This document shows positions 47,204-55,816 of a stretch of 64,000 nt of DNA, piece after piece; position 1 is the first letter of the stretch; each line of letters starts with the position of its first letter. The translations under genes and the position numbers were made by a program. Under the pieces are notes generated by a model. The model was not told where the DNA came from and ran no database searches. It saw nothing but the letters and a program-made list of their open reading frames with translations. The DNA is from REEB95 sp035934235. GTDB lineage: Bacteria; Pseudomonadota; Alphaproteobacteria; ATCC43930; CGMCC-115725. The stretch covers positions 1 to 64,000 of the forward strand of contig DASYYB010000006.1 of assembly GCA_035934235.1 (NCBI GenBank), in the 5' to 3' direction.

Positions 47204-47998
47204 TTATCCCGCCGCCGCGACTGCGCGCCGCGCCATCACGCCGACGAGATGCGCGCGGTATTCGGGACTGGCGTGGATGTCGCCATTGAGGCCGTCCTGC
47301 TTTTGCGCGATCGATTTGATCGCGTCGGCGGAGAAATTCTTGGCCAGCGCCGCTTCCATGTCCTTCTGGTGGAAGACGCACGGACCCGCGCCGGTGACGG
47401 CGACACGCACGCCGTCCTTATGCTTCGCCACGAACACGCCGACGATAGCGTAGCGCGATGCTGGATTGGGGAATTTCATATAGGCGGCCTTCTCGGGGGT
47501 CGGAAAGCTCACCGCCGTCACGATCTCGCCGGCTTGCAACGCAGTCTCGAACATGCCCGTGAAGAATTCGTCGGCCGCGATCTTGCGCTTGTTGGTGATG
47601 ACCGTCGCGTTGAGCGCGACCACCGCCGAGGGATAATCCGCCGCCGGATCGTTGTTCGAGATCGAGCCGCCGAGCGTGCCGCGATTGCGCACCGCCGGAT
47701 CGCCGATATGGCTCGCGAGATGGGCGAGGGCGGGGATCGCCTTTTGCACCTCGGCCGATTCCGCGACCTCGACGTGTCGCGTCATCGCGCCGATCACCAC
47801 CGCGTTGCCGTCGCGCTTGATGCCTGTGAGCTCCGGCAGCCCGTTCAAATCGACGAGGTCGCTCGGTTTGGCGAGGCGTTGCTTCAAGGTCGGTAACAGC
47901 GTCATGCCGCCGGCGACGAGCTTGGCCTCGCTCTTCTGCGTGATCTGCGCCGAAGCGTCCGCGACGGATTTGGCCTTGTGGTATTCGAAATTATACAT
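47204..47998 (-). CDS. coxM: CO-dehydrogenase-like medium (FAD) subunit CoxM, form II cluster
   Basis: A 264-residue FAD-binding subunit of a molybdenum hydroxylase. FAD motifs are AGGMTLLP at 29-36 and RNRGTLGGSISNNDPAADYP (TLGGS at 108-112). The start at 47998 reads MYNFEYHKAKS, the family start. It is 20 bp after coxL in the order S-L-M, the usual order for form II clusters. It would pass electrons from the iron-sulfur subunit onward. Confidence 0.9.
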   Translation of the reverse strand: MYNFEYHKAKSVADASAQITQKSEAKLVAGGMTLLPTLKQRLAKPSDLVDLNGLPELTGIKRDGNAVVIGAMTRHVEVAESAEVQKAIPALAHLASHIGDPAVRNRGTLGGSISNNDPAADYPSAVVALNATVITNKRKIAADEFFTGMFETALQAGEIVTAVSFPTPEKAAYMKFPNPASRYAIVGVFVAKHKDGVRVAVTGAGPCVFHQKDMEAALAKNFSADAIKSIAQKQDGLNGDIHASPEYRAHLVGVMARRAVAAAG

Positions 47999-48018
47999 CG
48001 CTTCGCTCTCCCTGAATT

Positions 48019-50394
48019 CTACGCGGCCGCTTTGCGGTCGTTGATGGCGCGCCAAACCCGTTCGGGCGACGCCGGCATGTCCAGATTAATCACGCCAAGT
48101 TGGCTCAGCGCGTTCAGCACCGCGTTCATCACCGCGCCCGGCGCGCCGATGGCGCCAGCTTCGCCACAACCTTTGGCGCCAAGCGGATTGTGCGTGCACA
48201 GCGTCGCGTGCGTTTCGACTGCGAACGACGGCAAATCGCCGGCGCGCGGCATGCGGTAGTCCATGAACGAGCCGGTGACGAGCTGGCCGCTCTCGGAATC
48301 GTAGCGGCACTCCTCGAACAGCGCCTGGCCGATGCCTTGCGCCAGGCCGCCGTGCACCTGGCCTTCGACGATCATCGGATTGACGATGCGGCCGAAATCG
48401 TCGGCGGCGGTCATGTTGACGAGCTCGACGGTGCCGGTGTCGGGGTCGATCTCGACTTCGGCGATATGCGCGCCCGACGGGAAGGTGAAATTCTTCGGAT
48501 CGTAATAGGCGGTCTCGTCGAGGCCCGGTTCGAGCGTCTCGAGCGGATAGTTGTGCGGAATATAGGCGGCGAGCGCGATCTCGCCGAAGCTCTTGGATTT
48601 ATCCGTCCCCGCGATCGTGAACTTGCCGTCCTTGAACTCGATGTCGGCTTCGGCGGCTTCGAGCAGATGCGCGGCGATCCTCTTGCCCTTGGCCTCGATC
48701 TTGTCGAGCGCCTTCACGAGGGCTGAACCGCCAACCGGCAGCGAACGCGAGCCATAGGTGCCCATGCCGAATGGCGTCTGCGCCGTGTCGCCGTGCGCCA
48801 CCTGGACCTGATCGACTGGAATACCCAGCCGCTCCGCAACCACTTGGGCAAAGGTCGTCTCATGGCCCTGGCCGTGACTATGTGTGCCGGTGAAGACCGT
48901 GATCGAGCCGGTCGGATTGACGCGGACTTCGGCAACTTCATAGAGGCCCGCGCGAGCACCGAGCGCGCCGGCCACCGCCGACGGCGCAACGCCGCACGCC
49001 TCGATGTAGGTGGCGAGGCCGATGCCGCGCAGCTTGCCGCGTTTCTTGGCGTCGTCGCGTCTCTTGTTGAATCCCGAATAGTCGGCCGCCTTCAACGCCA
49101 GGTCGAGCGTGCTGAAATAGTCGCCGCTGTCGTAAGCAAGCGCGACCGGCGTTTGATAGGGATAAGCGTCCTTCGGAATGAAATTCTTGCGGCGCAGTTC
49201 GGCCGGATCGGTCTTGAGCTCGCTCGCCGCCTTGTCGACCAGACGCTCGACCAGATAGCTCGCTTCCGGCCGCCCGGCGCCACGATAGGCGTCGACCGGC
49301 ACGGTGTTGGTGAACACGCCTTTGACTTCGGCATAGATCGCCGGCGTCGTGTACGTCCCGGCAAGAAGCGTCGCGTAGAGATAGGTCGGCACCGCCGGCG
49401 CGAAGGTCGAGAGATAGGCGCCGAGATTGGCGAGCGTCGCGACGCGCAGGCCCAGGAACTTGCCGTCCTTGTCGAGCGCGAGTTCGGCATGGGTGACGTG
49501 GTCGCGGCCGTGTGCGTCCGACATGAAGCTTTCGCTGCGTTCCGCCGTCCACTTCACCGGCCGGCCGAGCTGCGTCGCCGCCCAGGTCACCGCCGCTTCT
49601 TCGGCATAGTGAAAGATCTTCGAGCCGAAGCCGCCGCCGACGTCCGGCGCGACGACGCGCAGCTTGTGCTCCGGCACGTGCAGCACGAACGCGCCCATCA
49701 GCAGCCGGATGGCGTGCGGATTCTGACTGGTGGTGAACAGCGTGTGCTCGCCGGTGGCGCGGTCGTAATCGCCGATATAAGCGCGCGGCTCCATCGCGTT
49801 CGGCACCAGCCGGTTGTTGACGATGTCGAGGGTGGTGACGTGCGCCGCCTTGGCGAAGGCGGCGTCGGCCGCCGCCTTGTCACCAATATGCCAGTCGTAA
49901 CAGACGTTGTTCTTCGCCTCAGAAAAAAGCTGCGGCGCGCCCGGCTTCACGGTGGCGTCGACCGCCGTCACCGCCGGTAGCTCGTTATAGGTGATCTCGA
50001 CCAGTTCGGCGGCTTCCTCGGCTGCCGTCTTGCTGTCGGCGATGACGACCGCCACCGAATCGCCAACGTAACGCACCTTGCCCGACGCCAGCACCGGATG
50101 CGGCGGCTCGGCCATCGGCGAACCGTCCTTGTTCTTGACGCCCCAGCCGCAGGGCAGCGTGCCGAGGCCGGCCTTGATCAGGTCGGCGCCGGTATAGACC
50201 GCGACGACGCCAGGGGCGCCGACGGCGCGCTTGGTGGCGATCGATTTGATCTCGGCGTGTGCGTGCGGGCTGCGCACGAAGACGGCATAGACCTGGCCGG
50301 CCCGGTTGATGTCGTCGGTGTAGTGGCCCTTGCCGGTGAGGAAGCGGAGATCTTCCTTGCGGCGCACCGGGTCGCCGATCATGCGCGCGGTCAT
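48019..50394 (-). CDS. coxL: CO-dehydrogenase-like large (Mo) subunit CoxL, form II
   Basis: A 791-residue xanthine-oxidase-family Mo subunit. The active-site loop is AYRGAGR (369-375), which marks form II; form I CO dehydrogenase has AYxCSFR with the copper-ligating Cys. The molybdenum-site Glu lies in KGCGEAGAIGAPGA near the C-terminus. Whether form II enzymes oxidise CO is doubtful, so the substrate may be an aldehyde, purine or other carbonyl or heterocycle. The ATG at 50394 overlaps coxS by 4 bp; upstream extensions run inside coxS and are rejected. Confidence 0.93.
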   Translation of the reverse strand: MTARMIGDPVRRKEDLRFLTGKGHYTDDINRAGQVYAVFVRSPHAHAEIKSIATKRAVGAPGVVAVYTGADLIKAGLGTLPCGWGVKNKDGSPMAEPPHPVLASGKVRYVGDSVAVVIADSKTAAEEAAELVEITYNELPAVTAVDATVKPGAPQLFSEAKNNVCYDWHIGDKAAADAAFAKAAHVTTLDIVNNRLVPNAMEPRAYIGDYDRATGEHTLFTTSQNPHAIRLLMGAFVLHVPEHKLRVVAPDVGGGFGSKIFHYAEEAAVTWAATQLGRPVKWTAERSESFMSDAHGRDHVTHAELALDKDGKFLGLRVATLANLGAYLSTFAPAVPTYLYATLLAGTYTTPAIYAEVKGVFTNTVPVDAYRGAGRPEASYLVERLVDKAASELKTDPAELRRKNFIPKDAYPYQTPVALAYDSGDYFSTLDLALKAADYSGFNKRRDDAKKRGKLRGIGLATYIEACGVAPSAVAGALGARAGLYEVAEVRVNPTGSITVFTGTHSHGQGHETTFAQVVAERLGIPVDQVQVAHGDTAQTPFGMGTYGSRSLPVGGSALVKALDKIEAKGKRIAAHLLEAAEADIEFKDGKFTIAGTDKSKSFGEIALAAYIPHNYPLETLEPGLDETAYYDPKNFTFPSGAHIAEVEIDPDTGTVELVNMTAADDFGRIVNPMIVEGQVHGGLAQGIGQALFEECRYDSESGQLVTGSFMDYRMPRAGDLPSFAVETHATLCTHNPLGAKGCGEAGAIGAPGAVMNAVLNALSQLGVINLDMPASPERVWRAINDRKAAA

Positions 50395-50867
50395 GGCCGC
50401 GCCTTTGCCATGGCCTCCGCACCCGCTTTTATTGCTTTTACGATGTTGTGATAGCCGGTGCAGCGGCAGAGATTGCCTTCGAGCCACTCGCGGATCTGTT
50501 GCTCCGACGGATTCTTGTTGTGCTTCACCAGATCGAGCGCGCTCATCACCATGCCGGGTGTGCAGAAGCCGCATTGCAGCCCGTGATGCTCGCGGAACGC
50601 CTCCTGCATCGGATGAAGCGTGTCGCCGTTGGCGACGCCTTCGATGGTCTTCACCTCGGCGCCGTCGCACTGCACGGCGAGGATGGTGCAGCTCTTGATG
50701 CCGTCGCCGTTGACATGCACGACGCAGCAGCCGCACTGGCTGGTGTCGCAGCCGACATGCGTGCCGGTGAGGCCGAGCGTCTCGCGCAGGAACTGGACGA
50801 GCAAGGTGCGCGGCTCGACGTTGCCGGACATCTTCTTGCCGTTCACCGTCATGGTGACGTTGGGCAT
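50391..50867 (-). CDS. coxS: CO-dehydrogenase-like small [2Fe-2S] subunit CoxS
   Basis: A 158-residue iron-sulfur subunit with two [2Fe-2S] clusters: the plant-type one at Cys40, Cys45, Cys48 and Cys60, and the helical one at Cys99, Cys102, Cys134 and Cys136 (QCGFC and CRCTGY). It passes electrons from CoxL to CoxM. It overlaps coxL by ATGA and follows coxG after 84 bp. Confidence 0.93.
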   Translation of the reverse strand: MPNVTMTVNGKKMSGNVEPRTLLVQFLRETLGLTGTHVGCDTSQCGCCVVHVNGDGIKSCTILAVQCDGAEVKTIEGVANGDTLHPMQEAFREHHGLQCGFCTPGMVMSALDLVKHNKNPSEQQIREWLEGNLCRCTGYHNIVKAIKAGAEAMAKARP

Positions 50868-50951
50868 GTTCGGAACCTCCTCGATGGCGCGCGCGTCGCA
50901 GCCTTATTGGTTGCCGGGATTGTCGTGCCGGAAATCGGCTCGGGTCAAGCG

Positions 50952-51569
50952 TCAGCGGGTAAAGAAATAGAGCACCGCCGCAACGAGCACGGCCAGAATC
51001 GCTGCCCACACGGCGGGTGGCAGGCGGCGGCCTTCGGCCGGCGTCGGCGTTGTGGTGGGCAAGGGCGCTGTCGGCGCCGGGGACGCGGCCGCGGCCGACG
51101 GTGCCGCCGCTTGCGCTGCTGCGGGCGCGGGTGCGCCGACGATCGCCGCGAACTTGGCGAAGAAATCGTCGGCGTATTTTCGCGCCGTGCTGTCGATCAA
51201 GCGCGAGCCGATCTGCGCCAGCTTGCCGCCGACCTGCGCTGTCACCTTATAGGACAGCTTGGTGGCGTCGCCGTCCGGCGTCAGATGCACCTCGGCGCCG
51301 CCCTTGGCGAAGCCGGCGACGCCGCCGGTGCCTTCGCCGCTGATCTTGTAGCCGTTGGGCGGATCGAGATCGGACAGCGTCACCTTGCCGCCGAAACGCG
51401 CGCTTACCGGCCCGACGCGCGCCTGCACCTTGGCGGTGAATTCGGTCGGCGAGAGCTTCTGCACTTCCTCGCAGCCGCTGATGCATTGCTTGAGAATGTC
51501 GGGATCGTTGAGTGCGTCCCAGACTTTCTTCTGCGGCGCGGCGACGTGGTATTCGCCGGTCATGTCCAT
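50952..51569 (-). CDS. coxG: CoxG-type SRPBCC protein with membrane tail
   Basis: A 205-residue protein from the ATG at 51569. The SRPBCC fold (about 1-145: GEYHVAAPQKKVWDALNDP, then KVQARVGPVSARFGG) is that of CoxG. An Ala/Pro-rich linker (about 147-185) and one C-terminal membrane helix (VWAAILAVLVAAVLYFFTR) follow. CoxG recruits the enzyme to the membrane in Oligotropha. First gene of coxG-S-L-M; divergent from the antiporter at 51688. Confidence 0.88.
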   Translation of the reverse strand: MDMTGEYHVAAPQKKVWDALNDPDILKQCISGCEEVQKLSPTEFTAKVQARVGPVSARFGGKVTLSDLDPPNGYKISGEGTGGVAGFAKGGAEVHLTPDGDATKLSYKVTAQVGGKLAQIGSRLIDSTARKYADDFFAKFAAIVGAPAPAAAQAAAPSAAAASPAPTAPLPTTTPTPAEGRRLPPAVWAAILAVLVAAVLYFFTR

Positions 51570-51687
51570 AGCGGGCACCCCTGGTCTTTTGCCCGCAAAC
51601 CGTAGCGCCCGTATCCGGCAGCGACAAGCGCGCGGCCCGCCGGGGCGGGTTGCGTGCAGTGCGCAGCCTCGGCCATAGTCGGCGCCG

Positions 51688-53025
51688 ATGTCGGGGGGCC
51701 TTCCATACGACAGCTTGGCCTGGGGCCTGCCGTTTGTCGGCTTGCTGCTGACGCTGGCGATCGCGCCGATGACCGTGCCGCGACTGTGGCACCGCCATTA
51801 CGGCAAATTCGTCGCGGTTTGGGCGCTGGTCTTCATCGTGCCCGACGTCGCGGCCGAAGGCGCCGGCGCGTCGTTCGCACGGTTGCTCGACATGGCGCTC
51901 AACACCTACGTGCCTTTCGTGTTGCTGCTCGGCGTGCTGTTCGTCATCACCGGCGGCGTGCGCATCCGCGGCACGCTGCACGGCTCGCCCGGTGTCAACA
52001 CGGGACTGCTCGCGCTGAGTACAGTCGTGGCAAGCCTGATCGGCACGCCGGGCGCGTCGCTCTTGATGTTGCGGCCGCTGGTGCGCGCCAACCGCCATCG
52101 CGCACATGCGGCGCACGTCTACGTGTTTTTCATCTTCCTGGCGTGCAACGTCGGCGGCGCGCTGACGCCGCTCGGCAATCCGCCGCTGTTCATCGGTTAT
52201 CTGCGCGGCGTGCCGTTCTTCTGGCCGTTGCAGCATCTGTGGGCACCGACGTTGCTGCTGAGCGCGATCCTGTTGGTGATGTTTTACGCCATCGATCGTT
52301 ATCGCCATCGTCGAACCACGCACGCGGTGCTGCCCGAGATCGAGAAGCTCGGCATCGACGGCGCGATCAACCTGCTGCTGCTGCTCGGCGCGGCGCTCAC
52401 CATGATGCTGCGCATCTATTATCCGCTGCCGGGTGCGGTCACGATGTTCGGCGTCGGCTGGAGCGTCAACGACATCGTCTCCGACGTCCTATTCATCGTG
52501 CTGGCGCTGCTGTCGCTCAAGCTGACTAAGCCGGCGACGCGGCAGGAAAATGAATTCGTTTGGACGCCGATCACCGAGGTGGCGATATTGTTCGCCGCCG
52601 TCTTCGTCACGTTGGTGCCGCTCGACGCCATCGCGCGCGCCGGCACCGCCGGACCGGCGGCGCCGTTGCTGACGCACATGTTCGCCGACGGTGCGCCGAA
52701 CAACATGCTGTTTTATCTGCTGCCCGGCGGCCTGTCGTCGGTTCTGGACAACGTGCCGGCCTATCTGGTGTTCTTCGGCCTGGCCGGCGGCAGCGCCGGA
52801 TTGCTGACCGGCAAGCTGGCGCTGGCGCTGACGCTGGCGGCGATTTCGGCCGGCGCGTCGTATTTCGGCGCGCTGACCTATATCGGCAACGCGCCCAACC
52901 TGATGGTGAAATCGGTGGTCGAAAGCTACGGCGTCAAGATGCCCAACTTCATCGCCTATATCGGTTGGTCGGCGGTGTGCCTGTTGCCGCCGCTGCTGCT
53001 GACCGGCTGGCTGTTCTTCCGATGA
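51688..53025 (+). CDS. Sodium/proton antiporter, CitMHS/NhaD-like
   Basis: A 445-residue membrane protein with about 12 helices. CNVGGALTPLGNPPLFIGYL and YLVFFGLAGGSAG lie in the ion-translocation core of the CitMHS/NhaD superfamily; LSSVLDNVPAYLVFF is the second half. It is divergent from the coxG-S-L-M operon and couples to the DUF192 gene by a 4-bp overlap. Confidence 0.8.
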   Translation: MSGGLPYDSLAWGLPFVGLLLTLAIAPMTVPRLWHRHYGKFVAVWALVFIVPDVAAEGAGASFARLLDMALNTYVPFVLLLGVLFVITGGVRIRGTLHGSPGVNTGLLALSTVVASLIGTPGASLLMLRPLVRANRHRAHAAHVYVFFIFLACNVGGALTPLGNPPLFIGYLRGVPFFWPLQHLWAPTLLLSAILLVMFYAIDRYRHRRTTHAVLPEIEKLGIDGAINLLLLLGAALTMMLRIYYPLPGAVTMFGVGWSVNDIVSDVLFIVLALLSLKLTKPATRQENEFVWTPITEVAILFAAVFVTLVPLDAIARAGTAGPAAPLLTHMFADGAPNNMLFYLLPGGLSSVLDNVPAYLVFFGLAGGSAGLLTGKLALALTLAAISAGASYFGALTYIGNAPNLMVKSVVESYGVKMPNFIAYIGWSAVCLLPPLLLTGWLFFR

Positions 53026-53489
53026 GCCGCGCCGTCCTATTCGTGCTTGCGGTACTGTTGGCGATGCCCGCTTACGCCCAGCCGCAGAACTTCCAGACCT
53101 TCACGTCGGCGCCGCTCAGCATCGACACCGCCAAGGGACGGCAGCATTTCACCGTCGAACTCGCCTTGACGCCGGATCAGCAGGAGCAGGGCCTGATGTT
53201 CCGCCACAGCCTGGCGCCCGACGCCGGCATGTTGTTCGTCGGCGCGCAGCCGCAGATCATGACCTTCTGGATGCACGACACGCTGATCCCGCTCGACATG
53301 CTGTTCATCGCCGCCGGCGGCCGCATCGTCGACCTGCACGAGCGCGCGGTGCCGATGTCGGACGCGACCATCGTTTCGCATGCGCCGGCGCTCGCCGTGC
53401 TCGAACTCAATGGCGGCACGGTCGACCGGCTCGGCATCAACATCGGCGACGTCGTGCACGCCGCCGCTTTGGGCGACGCCGCGAACTAG
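53022..53489 (+). CDS. DUF192-family periplasmic protein
   Basis: A 155-residue protein with an N-terminal signal peptide (FVLAVLLAMPAYAQ) and the DUF192 core: LTPDQQEQGLMFRHSLAPD, then FWMHDTLIPLDMLFI. Members are periplasmic and their role is unknown. It starts in the ATGA overlap with the antiporter, so translation is coupled. Confidence 0.8.
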   Translation: MSRAVLFVLAVLLAMPAYAQPQNFQTFTSAPLSIDTAKGRQHFTVELALTPDQQEQGLMFRHSLAPDAGMLFVGAQPQIMTFWMHDTLIPLDMLFIAAGGRIVDLHERAVPMSDATIVSHAPALAVLELNGGTVDRLGINIGDVVHAAALGDAAN

Positions 53490-53505
53490 CGCGCGGTCGT
53501 CGCTG

Positions 53506-54045
53506 TTATTTCTTCGCCTCGGCCGGCGGCTTCGGCAGGTTGTTGTAGACGTCCGCCGGCTGCACCGACATGACGAACACCGTCACCTTCTCGTCCGGGC
53601 CGAACGGGCCGGCGACCTTATGGCTCACCGGCGGCAGGCTCTTGAGATAGGCGACGATCGCCAGCGCGTCGGCGTGCGTCAGGTGTGAATAGGCCTCATA
53701 CGGCATGATCGGTGCCAACATACGGCCGTCCGGCAGCTTGCCGGTGGTCAGCGCGGTGACGATCTGCTTGGTCGTCCACTTGCCGAGGCCGGTTTCCTTG
53801 TCGGGCGTCAGATTGGGCCCGACGAAGACGCCAAGGCCGGGAATGGCGAAGCCGACGTCGGAACCGCCAAGCTGATGCGCCATGTCGGGCTTGCCGAAGA
53901 AGGCGCCCGCCGTGTGACAATCGTTGCAGCTGCCGACGGTGACCAAATATTTGCCGCGCGCCACTTGGCTGCTGTCGGCCGCTTGCGCCGTCGTCGCGCT
54001 GGTCGCCGCCAGCAGCAGCCCGAATCCCAGAACGATCCAGTTCAT
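53506..54045 (-). CDS. Exported c-type cytochrome
   Basis: A 179-residue class I cytochrome c with a signal peptide (cleavage after AQA) and one heme motif CNDCH, with a downstream Met candidate near MLAPIMPYEAYSHLTHADA. The ATG at 54045 is used; in-frame ATG at 54066 or GTG at 54060 with an AGGGGG site close by are alternatives. It shares the strand with the GPYD peptides upstream. It may serve as an electron carrier in the periplasm. Confidence 0.75.
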   Translation of the reverse strand: MNWIVLGFGLLLAATSATTAQAADSSQVARGKYLVTVGSCNDCHTAGAFFGKPDMAHQLGGSDVGFAIPGLGVFVGPNLTPDKETGLGKWTTKQIVTALTTGKLPDGRMLAPIMPYEAYSHLTHADALAIVAYLKSLPPVSHKVAGPFGPDEKVTVFVMSVQPADVYNNLPKPPAEAKK

Positions 54046-54149
54046 ATGTCTTGATGCCACGGACATCCCCCTTGCTCCATGAACGCGCAAGAACAGCACG
54101 AACCGGTATTCGCGCCAATGAGAATGAAGCGAATGTCACAGGATCGAGC

Positions 54150-54187
54150 AAAAAAACGCGGCGGGGGGGTACGTCCCGGCCGCCGCG
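54150..54187 (-). terminator. Terminator after the first GPYD peptide
   Basis: On the minus strand, a GC-rich stem with arms CGCGGCGG (54180-54187) and CCGCCGCG (54157-54164), followed by seven Ts (54150-54156). A good intrinsic terminator 31 bp after the peptide gene. Confidence 0.75.
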
Positions 54188-54217
54188 TCATCGGGGCGCG
54201 CGTCGCGCCCGCCGGTA

Positions 54218-54400
54218 TTAGTTCCCGACCGTTGATATAGGCACGTCATAGGGGCCGAACAGGCCGGTTGCCTCCGGTGTGGCCGCCGCCATCCGCATCA
54301 TCGATTGCTGTTCCGGCTCGTCGGCGAGGGCCGCTTGGATGAATGGCGTCGACAGCAATGCTGCCAACGCGAGGGCGCGCCAATGCGAGTGCTTCCGCAT
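54218..54400 (-). CDS. Small exported peptide with GPYD motif, copy 1
   Basis: A 60-residue protein. Signal peptide HSHWRALALAALLSTPFIQ with cleavage probably after ALA (near 26); the mature part is about 34 residues, acidic to neutral, without Cys, and ends FGPYDVPISTVGN. AAGGAGA precedes the ATG. The C-terminal GPYDxP-xxxxG is shared with the peptide at 54652 and the one at 57653. The ribosome site and leader are also shared with copy 2. Function unknown and family not recognised. Confidence 0.6.
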   Translation of the reverse strand: MRKHSHWRALALAALLSTPFIQAALADEPEQQSMMRMAAATPEATGLFGPYDVPISTVGN

Positions 54401-54483
54401 GTGTGGTCTCCTTCGGATTGTCGTGAAGCGGCGTTGATCGCCGCTTTCATGCTGAGGAGATTACGCCGGCTGCCGATTTATTC
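54361..54483. repeat. Leader repeat copy A (matching 54801-54923)
   Basis: This stretch, from within the signal peptide through the 5' leader of copy 1, aligns with 54801-54923 before copy 2. Shared blocks are GGTCTCCTTCGG (ribosome site), TGAAGCGGCG, GATCGCCG, TTTCATGC and GATTTATT. The inner arms form a hairpin, GCGGCG with CGCCGC. The order and spacing agree, so the whole promoter-leader-gene unit was duplicated. Confidence 0.55.
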
Positions 54484-54651
54484 GTGATCGCTTGTTCGTG
54501 ATCGGACGTTAAATCATTGTTGGCGTCGACTAACGAACTCTGTGGCTTTCAGATGTGTCAGCCAGCGGTTGAGCATCGCGCTTGCGGCGGCCAGGGAGGG
54601 TGCATCCTAGCCGCCGCGCGTCGATTGGCGCACTGGAGCGCGCCGCCGACA

Positions 54652-54840
54652 CTAATCGCCGAACGGGGGCATCGGCGTGTCGTAGGGACCGGCGCCATTG
54701 GCGAAAGCAGGGTCCGCATCCGACGTCGAGGTCTGGTGCGTGGCTTGCTGCTCCGCCGTGTCGGCCAAAGCGGTGTGGATCATCGGCGCCGCGAGCAAAG
54801 CGGCCAGTGCCAGGGCGCGCAAAAACGAATGCTTCTGCAT
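54652..54840 (-). CDS. Small exported peptide with GPYD motif, copy 2
   Basis: A 62-residue protein from the ATG at 54840, preceded by AAGGAGA. The signal peptide (HSFLRALALAALLAAPMI) is near-identical in layout to copy 1 and both mature parts begin near EQQ. It ends GAGPYDTPMPPFGD. An in-frame upstream ATG at 54891 is unlikely because the copy 1 alignment starts at 54840. A direct duplication of copy 1 including its leader. Confidence 0.6.
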   Translation of the reverse strand: MQKHSFLRALALAALLAAPMIHTALADTAEQQATHQTSTSDADPAFANGAGPYDTPMPPFGD

Positions 54841-54923
54841 GAGAGGTCTCCTTCGGGGGTTAAATGAAGCGGCGGGGATCGCCGTTTTCATGCCAACAAG
54901 ACCGCGTTGGAGACGGATTTATT
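54801..54923. repeat. Leader repeat copy B (matching 54361-54483)
   Basis: Second copy of the unit described at 54361-54483. The hairpin arm differs by one base (CGCCGT), leaving a mismatch or wobble in the stem. Confidence 0.5.
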
Positions 54924-54993
54924 TGCGCAGGGCGGCAGAAAAATTATCGAGCGCGCGGCGAATAAATCGCGGCCGGACCCGATCTATCTCGGC

Positions 54994-55656
54994 TCAGCGT
55001 TTGCGCGCCAGCGTCACGCCGTCGCCGATATAAAGCAGCGACAAATCGATGCGCTTGTCATTATGCAGTTTGGCGTTCAAGGCCTTGAGCGCGAGCGTAT
55101 CGGTATCGCGCTTCCGGCCGTCGGCGACTGCGCCGCCCCACAGCATGTTGTCGAAGACGATGAGTCCGCCTGTGCGCACCAGCTCGAGCGACCGCTCGTA
55201 ATAGGTGTCGTAGTTCTCCTTGTCGGCGTCGATGAAGACGTAATCGAACGTACCGGCGCCGCCCGATGCCAGCAGCGCCTTGAGCGTGTCGAGCGCCGGC
55301 GCGAGGCGGAGCTCGATCTTGCGGTCGACACCGGCTTCCTTCCAATAACGCCGCGCGACCGCGGTGGTCTTCTCGTTGACGTCGCAGCAGATGAGCTTGC
55401 CGTCGGCCGGCAGCGCCGACGCCACCCACAGCGCGCTATAGCCGGTGAAGGTGCCGATCTCGATGCCCCGCCGCGCGCCGATCAGCGACACCAGGAAGGC
55501 AAGAAACTGGCCCTGCATCGGCGGAATCTGCATGCCGGCGCCGGGCATCTTGGCGGTTTCCTCGCGCAGCCGCGCCATCAGCTTGGTCTCACGCGACGAG
55601 ACCGACAGCATGTAGTCGTAGAGCTTGGGCGTGATTTCGAGCAGGCGGACGGTCAT
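54994..55656 (-). CDS. O-methyltransferase, caffeoyl-CoA/COMT type
   Basis: A 220-residue SAM methyltransferase. SAM motif GIEIGTFTGYSALWVA and the metal-binding FIDADKENYDTYYE plus FDNMLWGG of the cation-dependent O-methyltransferase group. Natural substrate not clear; usually catechols or related small phenolics. It stands alone before tRNA-Pro. Confidence 0.88.
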   Translation of the reverse strand: MTVRLLEITPKLYDYMLSVSSRETKLMARLREETAKMPGAGMQIPPMQGQFLAFLVSLIGARRGIEIGTFTGYSALWVASALPADGKLICCDVNEKTTAVARRYWKEAGVDRKIELRLAPALDTLKALLASGGAGTFDYVFIDADKENYDTYYERSLELVRTGGLIVFDNMLWGGAVADGRKRDTDTLALKALNAKLHNDKRIDLSLLYIGDGVTLARKR

Positions 55657-55723
55657 GCGAAATCCCGTTTATCGGCACTGTCCTTGCGCTTTTCCGCCGA
55701 AGCGTATAGCAAATTCCGGCCTT

Positions 55724-55800
55724 CGGGGCGTAGCTCAGCCTGGTAGAGCATCAGCTTTGGGAGCTGAGGGTCGCAAGTTCGAATCTTGCCGCCCCGACCA
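55724..55800 (+). tRNA. tRNA-Pro (TGG)
   Basis: A 77-nt tRNA with the 7-bp acceptor CGGGGCG paired with CGCCCCG, D-arm AGCTC...GAGC, anticodon stem TCAGC/GCTGA with loop TTTGGGA (anticodon TGG), T-arm GTTCGAATC and an encoded CCA end. Confidence 0.97.
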
Positions 55801-55816
55801 CTAAGAGAGGATTTCG

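Noticed and set aside
48793..49980. A 395-codon plus-strand frame over coxL
   Set aside because: Antisense to the form II CoxL, with Arg-rich sequence and no recognisable motif.
48019..50867. A true (form I) aerobic CO dehydrogenase
   Set aside because: The active-site loop is AYRGAGR and not AYxCSFR, and the order is S-L-M rather than M-S-L, so CO oxidation should not be claimed.
55724..55800. tRNA-Pro as a second integration site
   Set aside because: I found no second copy of its 3' end in the window.
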